A DNA stretch of 64,000 nucleotides, taken from Gossypium raimondii. Lineage: Eukaryota > Streptophyta > Magnoliopsida > Malvales > Malvaceae. Positions within the stretch are counted from its first letter, which is position 1. Every line of letters begins with the position of its first letter. Below are positions 33,446 to 45,625 of this stretch, one piece after another. The stretch spans positions 46,037,733-46,101,732 of the forward strand of contig NC_068571.1 of NCBI RefSeq assembly GCF_025698545.1, given 5' to 3'. Under the pieces are notes generated by a model. The model did no database searches. It was given only the letters and a program-made list of their open reading frames with translations, and was not told where the DNA came from. A program made the translations under genes and the position numbers.

Positions 33446-33905
33446 CTTATTTCAAGTTTCCAATAGTCAATCAATCACTTTCTCTTATTTTAAAGTGGCA
33501 ATCCGTGTTCAACTTTTTTCACTCCTTACAATGTTATGTAGGTTTTAACGGGGACAAGATTTTCAACATAAACAGCTGTTTTATGTTATCAGTTTCCCCC
33601 TCTTTTCCTCACCACATCCCCTATTATTAGGTATCTGCTAATTTATTATATTTACTCTTTAAATTTATTTAAATAAATTTCAGAAAAAAATACAAACAAA
33701 GGACTGAAATAAAATTTTTTAATTTATTTAAAAATACAGTAAATTAATACACTTCAAACATAATATACTAAAATAATGTAAAATAATAAAATATAAAAAT
33801 AATATATTTTTATTGAAAGTAATAAATTCTAAGAAAAAATACGAACAAAGGGCGAAATAAGAGTTTTTTAAAATTTATTTAAAACAACTAAATGAATACA
33901 TTTCA
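33446..33905. repeat. 3' flank of QUIRKY unit 1, inner part (duplicated at 38690)
   Basis: After the Mutator-like TSD the sequence CTCTTATTTTAAAGTG...CAACATAAACAGCTGTTTTA matches 38676-39078. This side carries about 40 bases (AGTTTCCAATAGTCAATCAA onwards) absent from the other copy; they lie between two direct repeats of CTTTCTCTTATTT and could have been lost there by slippage. Confidence 0.85.
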
Positions 33906-34154
33906 AACATAATGTACAAAAATAATGTAAAATAATAAAATTAGAAAATAATATTTTTAAAGAAATAAAATTCGAGAAAAAATACGAATAAAGGGCGAAA
34001 TACAAACATGCAGGGGCAAACCATTTTCTACTGTTTTGTTTTTTTTTTTGGTACCATTTTGATAAATAATAAAAAGGTATACTATTTTGGTATTTTTTTG
34101 TATTATTTTTGTAAAATACCCGCTAATTTATTATATCTACTCTTCTTCGGCTCT
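33906..34154. other. QUIRKY 3' flank, AT-rich
   Basis: Short internal near-duplication of the preceding AT-rich sequence (AATACGAA(C/T)AAAGGGCGAAATA occurs at about 33839 and 33979). It holds the probable 3' UTR; no clear polyadenylation signal was singled out. Confidence 0.4.
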
Positions 34155-37100
34155 CTACATTAACCGATCTGATAAACTTGGAAGCCTTCGAAAAAAGTTC
34201 AAGCTAGCCGGTGGCATTGGGTCCCTAAACATAGGGTGCCTTAGATAATAAAATCCTAATGCCACTGCCACCATTTTTGGTGGCACCACATAAAGTATAA
34301 ACGTGATGGCTAAACAGACCCCAATGAACAATTTGGTAGCTCTTGGGTCCCTCCAACTCACTAAAGCTTGAACCCTTTCACCTTGGGTAGCAAAATCACC
34401 CAAAACAGTTTGAACCCTTCCTGCCAATACTCTCAACCTATCATATCTGGCCCTTATTATCTCTGGGGGCTTTGAACTTGGTATTGTATCGAACTCCTCA
34501 TCTATTTCATCTGGATCCACTGTTTCTGCTTGTGACAGCCTTATATCCATGCCTGCTGGTATCTTGGGTCTAAACCTATAATACCAAACTCCAATCAAAA
34601 CAACATATAAAGACCCTGTTGGCATTACCAAATCTGGGTACCAAACAAGTACCAAGTATAAAACATGCACCAATACTGTAGTAACCGGGTTTTTCCACCT
34701 CCGAATATTATCCAACCACTTGGCTAACCCCACTGCCCATGCTAGAACGGCAACGATCCGGAACCAATTCGCTTTGCTCTTTCTCATGCTCCATGTATGA
34801 GAATCCGCATCCAGCATGTACTTCACTACTTCTTGCCCAAGCGGCGGTTCTGACCTAGCTAGCCATTGTGCTACCATCTTTGTCGCAGCTCCGCGTAATG
34901 CCTCCTGTTGAGCCACCCCGAGTGGGCGGAGATAATGCATTCTTGGAAGCAATGGTTGACCGTAAGCAGAACATGTGTCCGGTAACAATGACGGACATGC
35001 GAACCGAACTGCTAACTCGATTTCACCCATTTTTTTCAACCCCATTCTTGTTAAAATCAATAATGGATACGAATTGGTGTACACTCTGTTGCTCTCCAGC
35101 ATTGATATACGTATCCGTATTTTACCGATACGAGAATCGGGTTTGTCTTCAGACACATCAGCAAACATACGCCAATTATCGAAAACCCCGACGGTTAGGA
35201 CAGTGCAGGGGTCGTAGACTTGCCACGTGTACTGCTCATTCCAACGTGGATCAAAGCTGTCCATTACGGTCCTGGTACGAACCCACTTTTTCCCATATTT
35301 AGCCACACAGTAAGCATCGGTAGAGCCTTTGCCTCCCCCTTTATTTTTCATGGGGAGTAAGCCACAAGCACCGAGAATCCCCAGCTCTAAAATTCCAATT
35401 GGCGGCTTCCAAAGTTGCTTAGCCGTGGGTCTAAAGTCGCTGCACACGTGCGCCGCTTCGTCCAGCACATGATAACCACCCTCTAAACATAGTCGCAGGT
35501 GAATTCTCCCGCAGTAGGGCCCACCGCCACCACCACCACCACCACCGCCTGCTCCTCCCTCTAATCCAATCCATTTAGAAGCCACGCGCCGCTCATCTAT
35601 CCGTTGCTCAATTGAGATCAAAGGGATCATGACGTGGCCAAGGAGACTCACGTCCTTGTTCGTACGATCTTCTACTAACAGAATTAACGAATCTTCGAGA
35701 GGCTCGCCGGCGACGAAGATCACATCCTCGTTCCAATGCACTGACATACTATGATTGTTCATGTTCCCTCTCCTTGATCGCACAGATTGAAACCCTAGCT
35801 GAGCTTTGACTCGAATTTCAGGCACTGTTAAAGGAGGTAGATTGGGCGCAATTTGAAGATCTTGAGCTTCGATAATAGTCAATCTTAAATACCAGAGCTT
35901 GGGCGATTGATAGACTTTTGATCGAGTGTGTACCACGTATGGTGCGTCTGAACTCATCGCTTCAGAAAAAGCGTCATCGTTTTGAGTACCGATCCAAACA
36001 GCAAGTTGGATATCACCGGAAACACTGTGGGAATTCTGATCGACGGCACCGCTTTCGAGACGGTACCATTGCGGTGCTAACGGACTATCTGGTGACTCTC
36101 GTACGGGGACATCAGAAAGATCGAAACAAACGCCGCCGAGAAAATTTTCCGTCGGGGAGTCCCAAACAGAGATTTCAAGCGTTGCATTGGCTGATTCTTG
36201 TTTATTGTAACCAAAATAAAAAACCTTGCCCCACTCCGGCGAGTCGGTTGGCTCACCTGGACGGTATATCATTGGTTTCGTTTTGACATAATCGTTGGAC
36301 ATACGAATTTTAACATAGGGGGCTTCATTTGGAGCCAGTCTACGTGCCTTAACAATTTTAACAAACAAATAATGCATCGGCTCAACTAGACCGTATGGAT
36401 GTATCTTCTCGGCACCACCGACGCCGCCAACGGTGGCGTTGTCACCTTGAGTTTTGTTACACACTATTTCTCTAGGTGAATAGTCTCCGTTTGGTCTCTT
36501 CAAAACCCGAACTCTCTCGCCTCTGCTGCTCTGCATCTTTCTCACTTCCGACACAGGAAAATGTTCTTCGGAAACCGAAATTCCCGGCGCCATATGTGGT
36601 TGCATAGGCATGGCCGTTGGTTTCGCTGGAGTCGGTAGCTCTTCGTGAACATGAACAACGTCCGGTGAAGATTCTTCAACAACCACAACGGGCGACGAAG
36701 GATAACAGGGAGCAGCACCGTGAGTATAACCATTAACTCCATGAGGATACTCCATGTGTGCAGGAGGAACCTCAAAAATCCTCCCTTCCTCTACAACAAC
36801 AAGCCCAGGAGTAGGCTTGGTATCCTCCGTTTGTGGTGGCTGTTGCTGCTGTTGCGGCGGTGGGTCTTCTGGTGGAGGCTGATCTTCAACAATCTCATCA
36901 TAGTAATAAATTCTAAGCCCAATCTCACCTCTAATCCAACTAAACACACTCTTCTTCTCCAAAGGAAAATAAACAAGCCCTTCCTCCCCTCGTTTAGCGA
37001 ACTGACTCCCATACAACTTAACCCTCCCCAAAAAATGATTTTTACGGCCACTACCATTACCAAATCTCTTATCATTACAAACCTCAATCTCTAACTCTTC

Positions 37101-37340
37101 AACATCCATATTATCTGGGTCAGACACCGTGAACTCCAAGGCCTCGTTCCATACAGGGTTAAGGTCCCTGTATTTGGTAGAAGTTTTCTTCTTTTGACCA
37201 TCGAAATCAACAATGACATAAGGACTGGAGCTCCCTTGACCATCTTTAGGAAGAAGATCACGAGCGTCGACCACTTCCACGATCACTTTTCGCACCGTGT
37301 TGGGCAGTTGCGGTGGAAGTTGCTGAGACGACGTCGTCAT
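34155..37340 (-). CDS. QKY: QUIRKY/MCTP15-like multiple C2 domain and transmembrane protein
   Basis: 1061 codons in one exon. Domains by residue: C2 at about 16-125 (VIVEVVDARDLLPKDGQG); Gln/Pro-rich linker 150-310; C2 at 320-430; C2 at 480-590; poly-Gly 597-607; C2 at 645-770; C-terminal PRT_C domain about 880-1061 with hydrophobic segments near 885-920 and 1003-1030. This order is that of plant MCTPs, and the N-terminal C2 plus length fit QUIRKY. In Arabidopsis QKY acts at plasmodesmata with the receptor kinase STRUBBELIG in tissue morphogenesis; the same role here is inference. The start is placed at MTTSSQQLPP; an in-frame ATG 31 codons upstream (37433) gives a hydrophobic extension not expected for the family. 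A partial copy at 46527-47110 lies in the same orientation. Confidence 0.93.
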   Translation of the reverse strand: MTTSSQQLPPQLPNTVRKVIVEVVDARDLLPKDGQGSSSPYVIVDFDGQKKKTSTKYRDLNPVWNEALEFTVSDPDNMDVEELEIEVCNDKRFGNGSGRKNHFLGRVKLYGSQFAKRGEEGLVYFPLEKKSVFSWIRGEIGLRIYYYDEIVEDQPPPEDPPPQQQQQPPQTEDTKPTPGLVVVEEGRIFEVPPAHMEYPHGVNGYTHGAAPCYPSSPVVVVEESSPDVVHVHEELPTPAKPTAMPMQPHMAPGISVSEEHFPVSEVRKMQSSRGERVRVLKRPNGDYSPREIVCNKTQGDNATVGGVGGAEKIHPYGLVEPMHYLFVKIVKARRLAPNEAPYVKIRMSNDYVKTKPMIYRPGEPTDSPEWGKVFYFGYNKQESANATLEISVWDSPTENFLGGVCFDLSDVPVRESPDSPLAPQWYRLESGAVDQNSHSVSGDIQLAVWIGTQNDDAFSEAMSSDAPYVVHTRSKVYQSPKLWYLRLTIIEAQDLQIAPNLPPLTVPEIRVKAQLGFQSVRSRRGNMNNHSMSVHWNEDVIFVAGEPLEDSLILLVEDRTNKDVSLLGHVMIPLISIEQRIDERRVASKWIGLEGGAGGGGGGGGGGPYCGRIHLRLCLEGGYHVLDEAAHVCSDFRPTAKQLWKPPIGILELGILGACGLLPMKNKGGGKGSTDAYCVAKYGKKWVRTRTVMDSFDPRWNEQYTWQVYDPCTVLTVGVFDNWRMFADVSEDKPDSRIGKIRIRISMLESNRVYTNSYPLLILTRMGLKKMGEIELAVRFACPSLLPDTCSAYGQPLLPRMHYLRPLGVAQQEALRGAATKMVAQWLARSEPPLGQEVVKYMLDADSHTWSMRKSKANWFRIVAVLAWAVGLAKWLDNIRRWKNPVTTVLVHVLYLVLVWYPDLVMPTGSLYVVLIGVWYYRFRPKIPAGMDIRLSQAETVDPDEIDEEFDTIPSSKPPEIIRARYDRLRVLAGRVQTVLGDFATQGERVQALVSWRDPRATKLFIGVCLAITFILYVVPPKMVAVALGFYYLRHPMFRDPMPPASLNFFRRLPSLSDRLM

Positions 37341-38204
37341 GGTCTCATTTTTAACTGTGACAAAGTAAGTATAAAAAAGAAAGAAAAGAGAAAAAAGGGG
37401 GTGAGTGAGTTTCTTGGGGCAAGTAAAGAACAAAGAAGAAAAGGAAAAAAAGAGGGATTTAGATTTGGATTTGGATTTTTAGGGGGTGGTGCAGAGAGAA
37501 AAAGAAAGAGAAAGCGTTGATAACGGAGATTGGTTGGTTTAGGCTGAAGGAGGGAATTGCTTTTGAGGTTTGCTTTTCTGAATTTTTTTGTTTTTTTAAT
37601 ATGCGGTGCGGTTGTTTTGGAAGTATAATTTAGATTTGAAAGAGAAAGAATATAGTGACACAGCGAGGGATGTTGCTGAGGCACTGGGGAAAACGAGATT
37701 CCATTATCTTTGGAGAAGCTTCTGGGCTTCGCCTCCCTTCCCTCCTTTACGGGTTCGTCAGCCATCTATCCCTCCACCACCTCCATTCTCTTTCTTTATT
37801 TTAATCAACATAGACAAAGGGTAGAGTATAGTAAGTGAAGAAATAAGGTGTTGCGTTGGTAGCGGTGTAATACGTAAGAATTGATGCCTTTATTTGAATT
37901 GGGAGTTTATGATAGAAACAAAAGCATGAAAGCAGTTATAGAAACACAAATTGGGCATATAGATGCCTAAGGCACATGATTCCACCTCCCCTCCTTTTTG
38001 TGAAAAGCAGCTACATTTTGAATAAAGTTTTATTCCCCCCACACAAAAGCATCAACTTTATTTATTTTCTCTTATATTCTTTTTTCTGTTTCCCTTGTCA
38101 ACTTGCCTCTTAGACCAAATGCTTTACCACCTTTAACTCTTTCTTTCTTCTTACCAAATCCATCTAAGGATGCCCCTTGTGTTGTTGAAGCTGCTGCTAT
38201 TAAA
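37341..38204 (-). other. Upstream region of the intact QUIRKY gene
   Basis: Purine-rich leader (37360-37530) and probable promoter. The part 37801-38182 recurs at 41352-42915 around a hAT-like insert. No plausible gene is seen; the frames here are short and low in complexity. Confidence 0.5.
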
Positions 38205-39078
38205 ATAAAAATATAAACATTATATACTTTGTATAATTAACCGCTGTTAAAAATTTAATACTTAAACAATTAGAATAAAAAAATCCTAAAAATTGAATCA
38301 AGAAATTGCAAGAAGCGAGGTACTAAAGAATTTACCCCTGAAAAAAAATCAATGATAGAGAGAGAGACGCAAATAGTGTTTTTCGATAATATTCTAAATA
38401 GTCAAATGATTTAGAAAAATTAAGCTTGTAAAAGCTGCCAAATGCCAACCAATCAATACATCTTGACTTACTACTACAATCTCTGTCTCACACTGACAAC
38501 ATACTTGCCCATTATAGCTTTTTATGTTCCCACTTCATTTCAAAATCCATGAAAAAGGAACCAAAAAAAATAGACAAGCCATGTGAAGGTTTTATATGTT
38601 TTAAAAGAAGAAAAAACAATTTCAATGTAGGCTCTCTCTCAGCCATTTTCAAATTCCCCTCCCTCCCCCACTCTCTCTTATTTTAAAGTGACAATACGTG
38701 CCACTTTCTTCCCCTTTTTTCACTCCTTACAATGTTACTTAGGTTTTGAGGGGGGACAAGATTTTCAACATAAACAGCTGTTTTATGTTATCAATTTCCC
38801 CCTCTTTTCCCCACCACATCCCCCATTCTTAGGTATCTACTAATTTATTATATTTACTCTTTAAATTTTTTAAATAAAATTCGGGAAAAAAATACAAAAG
38901 GCTGAAATAAAAGTTATTTTTAATTTATTTAAAAAAGAGTAAATTAATACATTTCAAACATAATATAAAATAATAAAATATAAAAATAATATATTTTTAT
39001 TGAAAGTAATAAAATTTGAGAAAAAAATATAAGAGTTTTTTTAATTTATTTAAAAACCACACTAAATGAATACATTGA
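38205..39078. repeat. QUIRKY unit 2: 3' flank copy, nearly empty site for the Mutator-like element
   Basis: It aligns with 24330-24795 followed directly by 33446-33905, in the same orientation. The junction near 38670-38690 reads CCCCCACTCTCTCTTATTTT with no transposon. This shows the sequence before the Mutator-like insertion, apart from the short 40-base difference noted for the other copy. Confidence 0.88.
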
Positions 39079-41351
39079 AAAGTTTTAATGCTAAGCAGTA
39101 TGTATACTTGGTTTTTTAAAAGTTTTTATTATGATTTTTGGAATTAAATTTAAGCGTTCAAAGTTCAGACTTAGAACTGGTTAGAGTATCGTTTTAAAAC
39201 AAGAGATTAGACCAATTGATTTGTGAACTGAAGTGGATCGATTGAATCTGGTTAAAAATTAATTAAATTAACAATTGAATTAATTTTTTATTTTTAATAA
39301 TTTTTAACTGAATTAATTGAACTGATGGTTTGATCGGTGCAATCATTAGTTTGGTTTTAAAAATTTTAAAATTGATTGTGTGGTTTTACCATCAAATGGA
39401 TTCCAATTATCGAAATTTTATTTCTTTATAAAATAGTATATTGGTTAAAATATCTTAAGGCTTTATACTCTTTACAAATTCAAAATTTAATTAGTCTATT
39501 TTATTTATTAGAATTTAGGTCTTCTACTTTTAAATTTCAAAATTCATGTCTAATCGTGATATTCTTAAATTTATGATAATTACAACGTCATTTTTTAGTT
39601 ACATGGCTATTAAATGAGTATTTTAATTTTAATTTCAAAAGGTCACGTCTACAAATTTAACAAAATATTAACAATTTGACTTAAATTTTGAAATGTGAAA
39701 AATAAAGAGATTAAATTTTTGAAAATAAAATATAGGGATTAAATTTTAATTTTCTAAAAAGTATAAGAATTTATGACATATTTTAACCTTTTATTTATAA
39801 AAATAAAATAACAAATGAATTTTGGATTAAAATAATAAAATTAAAATATTAAAGATAATAATAATTTGTTTACTTCTTACCAAGCAGCTTATACTTCTAT
39901 TTAAACTAATCCCAATTAAGTTGAAGTGAAAATAGAAATGCACAAAGCTCCAAATTGGGTAATAAAACTATGGTAGTAATAGTATTTTGTTTGGATAACG
40001 TACGGATATTTATACATTCACAGTAGGCGTATACATCATATTTAAACTGAATTTGTCATTGCTTCTCGGATATTCAAATCCGAGTAGATTTTATAGATGA
40101 CCAATTAAGGGACGATGACAATGCTGCTGCTGCTGGTTAATGAAATTTTAAAAACACCATGGTTGTTGAACAAAATATATAATTAGAAATTTTATCACAT
40201 GCGTATCGTGTTTAGTGTTTAAAATAATATGTAACAAATATTAAAATAGTTGTTTTAAAACTAAGTTATACTAATAACACGTGAAATATGTACAATACTA
40301 AAAAAAAAGAAACATAGATTAACTTGTGACATCAATAACATTATTAATATATACAGTTGATAGAGGTAATAAAATGTGCATATTAAAATTAAAATGTATA
40401 AAAAATATATAAAAATTAAGTTTTAGTTTAATGGTAAATTTAAGATTTTATTGATGTAATTGGCATGTGCACAATCTCATTATATGTAAATTTTATTGGT
40501 TTTTAAAATAAAAGATTAATAATATAATTTATTTTAAATATGAAAAGGTATCAAATTACAACTTAATCATGAGCTTAAATAATAGTATAGATACATAATG
40601 CAATTTCAAACATTTTAATTTATAATACAAAATCAAATAATAACAAATTTAAAATCTCATAAACATAAATTTCATTTTGGGAGTCAATTCAATTGAATAT
40701 ATTAGAGGAATACGTATTATTTTGAGTAGGGTTGAACCAAAACAACCAATCAAACAAATGTATTTGGATGGTTTATGAACATAAGTTCAAAAATCGCGGT
40801 TACACGAAGTTGAATTAAATTTTATTTTTTAATGTATAACTATTTTAGTTTTTATGATATAAAAATAAGTATTTATATTTAAATTAGTGGTAATAATTTT
40901 TTTTTTAAAAATTTATTGAAAAGACATTGAAATTTAGTCAAATAATAATTAAAAGTCATAAAACAAGGCTTATTTTATCAAAATAAGTCTAAAAAATCAA
41001 AACAAAAAATTAACATGAAAAAATGAGAACGAATTAAATTATGACCGACGGTTCAAAAATTCAACCGGAACCAATATCACTCCTAATTTTGAGCGAAGTT
41101 TAAAAAAAATAGAGGGAGAGAGGGTAGACTCCCTCTAGCTTTAATAGCCACCTACCATTTGTCATCCAATATGTTTTTGGGTATATACATATATTAAAAT
41201 CACGATCTTCACTGTCACTAATCTTTCAATATGAGTGTTTTTAGAAAAAGACAAAATATGTTTCATCTCCATAAATGGAGATGATTAAAAAACGAGAGAA
41301 GCATCTATATTAATGTCTTTACAAATATTTATGAGTCAGTATGCACCTATA
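39079..41351. other. AT-rich sequence where unit 2 gene would be expected; none seen
   Basis: Between the copied 3' flank and the copied upstream region one would expect a QUIRKY gene. Only AT-rich sequence is present, with a few GGTT/AACC-rich stretches (39170-39370) that resemble transposon remnants. No trace of C2-domain coding sequence was found by eye. Confidence 0.55.
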
Positions 41352-42915
41352 CTAATCAACATAGACAAAAGGGTAGAGTATAGTAAGTGAAGAAATAGGG
41401 TGTCGCGTTGGTAGCGGTATAATACGTAAGAATGGATGCCTTCATTTGAATTGGGAGTTTATGATAGAAACAAAAGCATGAAAGCAGTTATAGATAAGAG
41501 TGAGCAAAACTCGATTCGACTCCAAAAAATCGAAAAAAATTCGAATTTCGAGTTAAACGAATCAATTAGATTTTTTTTTCGAATTTCGAGTTCGAATCGA
41601 GTTGAGTTTTCGAATTCGAATAACTCGAATATCAAACTATAATATTTTACATTTTTACCCCAAACTCCCAAACCTTTTTACTTTTCCCTCAAAACTTTTA
41701 CTCCTTCCCACTTTCCCCCCAAAACTTTTACTCCTCCCAACCCCCAATCTACCAAAATCCATTTCCACCAAAATTTTACTCTCCCATTTATTTTTCTCAA
41801 AATTTTACTCCCAAAACCCTCAAAACCTTTTATTTTCCCCAAAATTTTACTCCTCCCACTTTTCCCCTAAATCTTTTATTCCCTTCCCATCCCACCTCCC
41901 ATTTATCCCAAACCCTCCCCTCCATTTTTTTAATATTTTCCTCCAAAATTTTACTCTACCCTATTTACTTTCCTCAAACTTTTATTCCCCAAAACTTTTA
42001 TTTTTCCTCTAAACTTTTACTTCTCACCCTTTACTCTCAAATAAAAATCAAAATTATCCAAAAAATCACTAAACATAAATAGTAATAATTTTATTTATAT
42101 CTACTATTTATATTATTAAATTAAATTTCACATTTTATATTATTTATATTATTGAATTGTTTAGTCATATTGAATATTTATATTAAAATTGAATTATTAA
42201 TTATGGCATAAAATATTCGTGTTAAAATTTTATATTGGTATTAATTTCACATTTAATTTTAAAATAACTTTTATTAAAAAGATCATATTTTTACATTTAA
42301 TATATTTTTTAATTCTAAAATACATAGTGACAAGAATCTGAAGATAATTGAAACAACTAAGCAAGCAAAGAAGCTAATCAATATATAAAAAATTAATAAA
42401 TAAATTATGAAGTGATGAAAGTTAATAAAAAATTTGATTAATGTGGACAAATTTTATTACGATAGGTGACAATGGTTACAAGGACCCAAAATTATTTTTT
42501 AAAATTTAACTCGATCAAATATATTCGATTCGATTCGAATTCCATCTCACTCGACTCGATTCGAGAAAACTTCAAATAAAGTTAGGATAATAAAATGAGA
42601 TTTGAAAACTCGATTAACTCAAAAATTTTCAATTCGATTCGATTCAATTCGATCGAATGCTCACCCCTAATTATAGAAACACAAATTGGGCATATAGATG
42701 CCTAAGGCACATGATTCCACCTCCTCTCCTTTTTGTGAAAAGCAGCTACATTTTGAATAAAGTTTTATCCCCCCCACAAAAGCATCAACTTTATTTATTT
42801 TCTCTTATATTCTTTTTTCCGTTTCCCTTGTCAACTCGCCTCTTAGACCAAATGCTTCACCACCTCTAACTCTTTTTTTTCTTCTTACCAAATCCATCTA
42901 AGGATGCCCCTTGTG
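41352..42915. repeat. QUIRKY unit 2: upstream region copy, split by a hAT-like element
   Basis: 41352-41494 and 42670-42915 together match 37801-38182 (shared phrases TGGGAGTTTATGATAGAAAC and ATAGATGCCTAAGGCACATG). The match stops at CCCCTTGTG in both. Orientation is the same as unit 1. Confidence 0.9.
41495..42669. mobile_element. Non-autonomous hAT-like element, 1175 bp
   Basis: Ends TAAGAGTGAGCA (left) and TAGGGGTGAGCA (right, inverted), with flanking 8-bp duplications GTTATAGA and ATTATAGA that differ at one base. Subterminal sequence repeats CGATTCGA-type words in both orientations. The middle is a CT-rich tract with many TTTTACTCC repeats, whose open frames are low-complexity artefacts. 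The uninterrupted sequence at 37930-37950 in unit 1 is its empty site. Confidence 0.8.
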
Positions 42916-43424
42916 GTATAATATTTTTAGTTAAAAGGTAAATTTGTTGTTCTCTTACAAATAAGGTGAGCTTAACAACATCAAATTTTCCGTTCAATAT
43001 TTATAATGATTGATTTTTATTGTAGTTATTGACAAATATATAAAAGCAACCCAGCAACCAATGTTAAAAGATTGGAAGGTGGGGGAATAGGTCACAGCTT
43101 TTGGCAGGGATGTCAAAGAAGCATCTTGCTCCCTGGTTAAATTGTAGAAGGGGGTATTCTACACTTTTTTGAATTGGTGGACTGCTTAAGGAATCTGATC
43201 CTTTAGGATAAAAGTAATTTGTTTTTCAATACATGCTGTTAGGATTTTGTGAGGTTCATGGATTAGATCAACCACAACATTTGGTGAGAAGAGGAATAGC
43301 CAATGTATTTTGTGCCAATATCTCTCAATTTCTGTAACATCTTTTACACTACAACCTCATTTTATCTCTACTTTTTAACTTTATGGTTACCCTCTTAATA
43401 ATGGTTCAAATATGCATTATTTTT
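42916..43424. other. Intergenic sequence, no gene seen
   Basis: Moderately complex sequence (43060-43330) without a long frame on either strand; origin unknown. Confidence 0.4.
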
Positions 43425-45057
43425 TGAGACATTTTTGTTCTCTTTCAATTTCAATATTGAGTAAATTGGTTCCTCTTAGAAAAAGAAACCCAGCGTAATT
43501 GAATCCTTGTCATTTTCAAAATTTAGCAACTAATCACAACATTAGTTTTTTTACCAAATTTCATAATTTAATTGGCATACTAATAAATTTATTTTGTATA
43601 TATTTGGATTTTTTTTGAAAACTTTTATATCTTTTTCAGATAATATTTTTAGGATTAAGGTCATATTGATAGTGTTGACACCATTTTTTTTGTGAAAACG
43701 GGGTCGACTTGGATTTTGAAAACGAAAACGAAAACGGAAGTCGCCACCAATCCTTTTTGATGAGGTGTGATCGGATCACCTCGAAAAGTGGTTGTTTTTA
43801 ATAAATGATTTGATTTTATTAAAACAACGATTTTGGTCCACGAAATTCAGAAAAACAAGTTCGAGAGTCGGTTACGTACGAGGAAGGATTAGCACCCTCG
43901 ACACGCCCAAAATTTGTACCTTATTGATTAATTAGTGTCTTAATATAAAAAATGTGCAAAGATTTTAAAATACGATCTTTATATTAAAAAAACTTATATA
44001 AATCAAATTACCCGTTAAGACCCTCTCATTTCGAAGAGAGAAAATGTCACACCCAATGAGTTAGGGCATAATATTTCACCTCCTCAAAAATGAGCTTGTC
44101 CAAAAAAACTCGTGCAATAAAATTTAAAAGGATATTTAATTGTTTAAGTCAGATGAAGAAATCGCAGCTCAATACGTTAGGGCACAATTTTTCAAAATTC
44201 TAAACATTGAATATTGCCTTTATTATTTTTTTAGAGAAATCCTCATATCGAGAAAACATGTCATATTCAATGCGTTAGGACACAACGTATCGAATTCCCG
44301 ATACGAGAATACATGACAAAAATTTACTTATTTAAAATATGTTTAGCTATCTCAGGTTTAAAAAAAAAAGGATCATGCCCAGTAAGTTAGGACACGATCT
44401 TTTCTTAATTCCTGAGATCGTTTAAAACTTGAGTTTGAAAAAGATTCGTGTATTTAGATTCATTGTGAAAATCGAAACCCAGTAAGTTAGGGTACGACCT
44501 TCTCGAATCTAAACACGAGATTTTGCTTATTCAAAAATCATAATTTATGCATTGAATAAAATTAATCTAACACGAAATAGTAGAAATAAAACACGATGTT
44601 AATACTCGTAACAAAACAATATTGAATACGATGATAAAAATAATACCAAAGAATGAAAGAATAAAATAGATAAATAAAAGGACAAATCAATAACATATAA
44701 AATAACAAGTATACAAACCAATAATATTAAAACATTCTTTCAAAAAAACGTAAATAAATAAATGAATAAAGAAAATAAATAAAATTATAAAAATATAAAA
44801 GATATATAAGTATGTATATATATGTATGTATATAAAAATTATAAAATATAAAAATATATATGAGTTTGTATGTATATATAAATAAGTTATAAAAATATAT
44901 ACGTGCAAATATATATGTATATATATATTATAAAATGTATGTATAACATATATATAAATTATAAAGTATAAAAAGTATAGAAGTATGTATATATATATAA
45001 ATCAAAGATATATATATATAATTAAATCTAAAATTAAAAAAGGTACAAACGAGTAAC

Positions 45058-45091
<34 letters not shown>
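45058..45091. repeat. (TAA)n microsatellite in the solo LTR
   Basis: About eleven consecutive AAT/TAA units. Confidence 0.9.
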
Positions 45092-45094
<3 letters not shown>

Positions 45095-45557
45095 ATTAAA
45101 ATATTTAAACTTAGATAAAAAAAACAAATTGGAAATATAATAACAATAATAACACAAAGATAATAGCATAATATAATAATATAATAATGAGGAATAAATA
45201 AATACATAAAATAACTGAGTTAATTAATAAAATAATAAAATAACATAAAAAGGACTAATTTAAATTATAAGACAAAGATTTGGGGCAAACTCAAAAATAA
45301 AATAAAAGGAAAGGACCAATATGAAATCGCAAATAACCGGAGGGGATCGAAAGGGTAATTTTCCCAACCCTAATGCGCAGCGTTTCAGCGCGGACTAAAA
45401 TGAAACACACGAAAAAAGGCGGCCAAATTAAAAAATCAAAATGGGACCAGATTGCACTAAGGGGAAAAAGAGGAAGGACCTTGTGCAAAAATATCCTATT
45501 CACCGTAGAAACACGCGGATCCTGTGGGTAAACGGGTCGGATCACGGGTCAGAGGCC

Positions 45558-45625
45558 AAAACGGCGTCGTTTTGGTCTCTAAACCCAACTCTCAAAACGG
45601 CGCCGTTTAGGGGTTATTATTTAAA
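45558..45625 (+). promoter_or_regulatory. Promoter-like module in solo LTR
   Basis: AAAACGGCGTCGTTTT (45558-45573) and AAAACGGCGCCGTTTA (45594-45609, containing the perfect palindrome AAACGGCGCCGTTT) precede an AT-rich TTATTTAAAT. A TTATTGCAG|GTGATT acceptor lies at 46065. A clear TATA box and donor are missing here. Confidence 0.4.

Noticed and set aside
34868-37094. Several open frames on the plus strand opposite QUIRKY, up to 144 codons
   Set aside because: They lie antisense to a long conserved coding sequence, show no domain and are shadows of its codon use.
37341-37433. Upstream in-frame ATG of QUIRKY giving 31 more residues
   Set aside because: The extension is a hydrophobic Phe/Leu-rich run in the leader and is poorly kept in the duplicate, whereas MTTSSQQ fits the family start.
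41602-42012. 136-codon Pro/Leu/Phe-rich frame
   Set aside because: It lies in a CT-rich low-complexity tract inside a hAT-like element.
43020-43330. Possible microRNA precursor or noncoding RNA gene in the more complex stretch
   Set aside because: No convincing long hairpin or known miRNA sequence was seen by eye.
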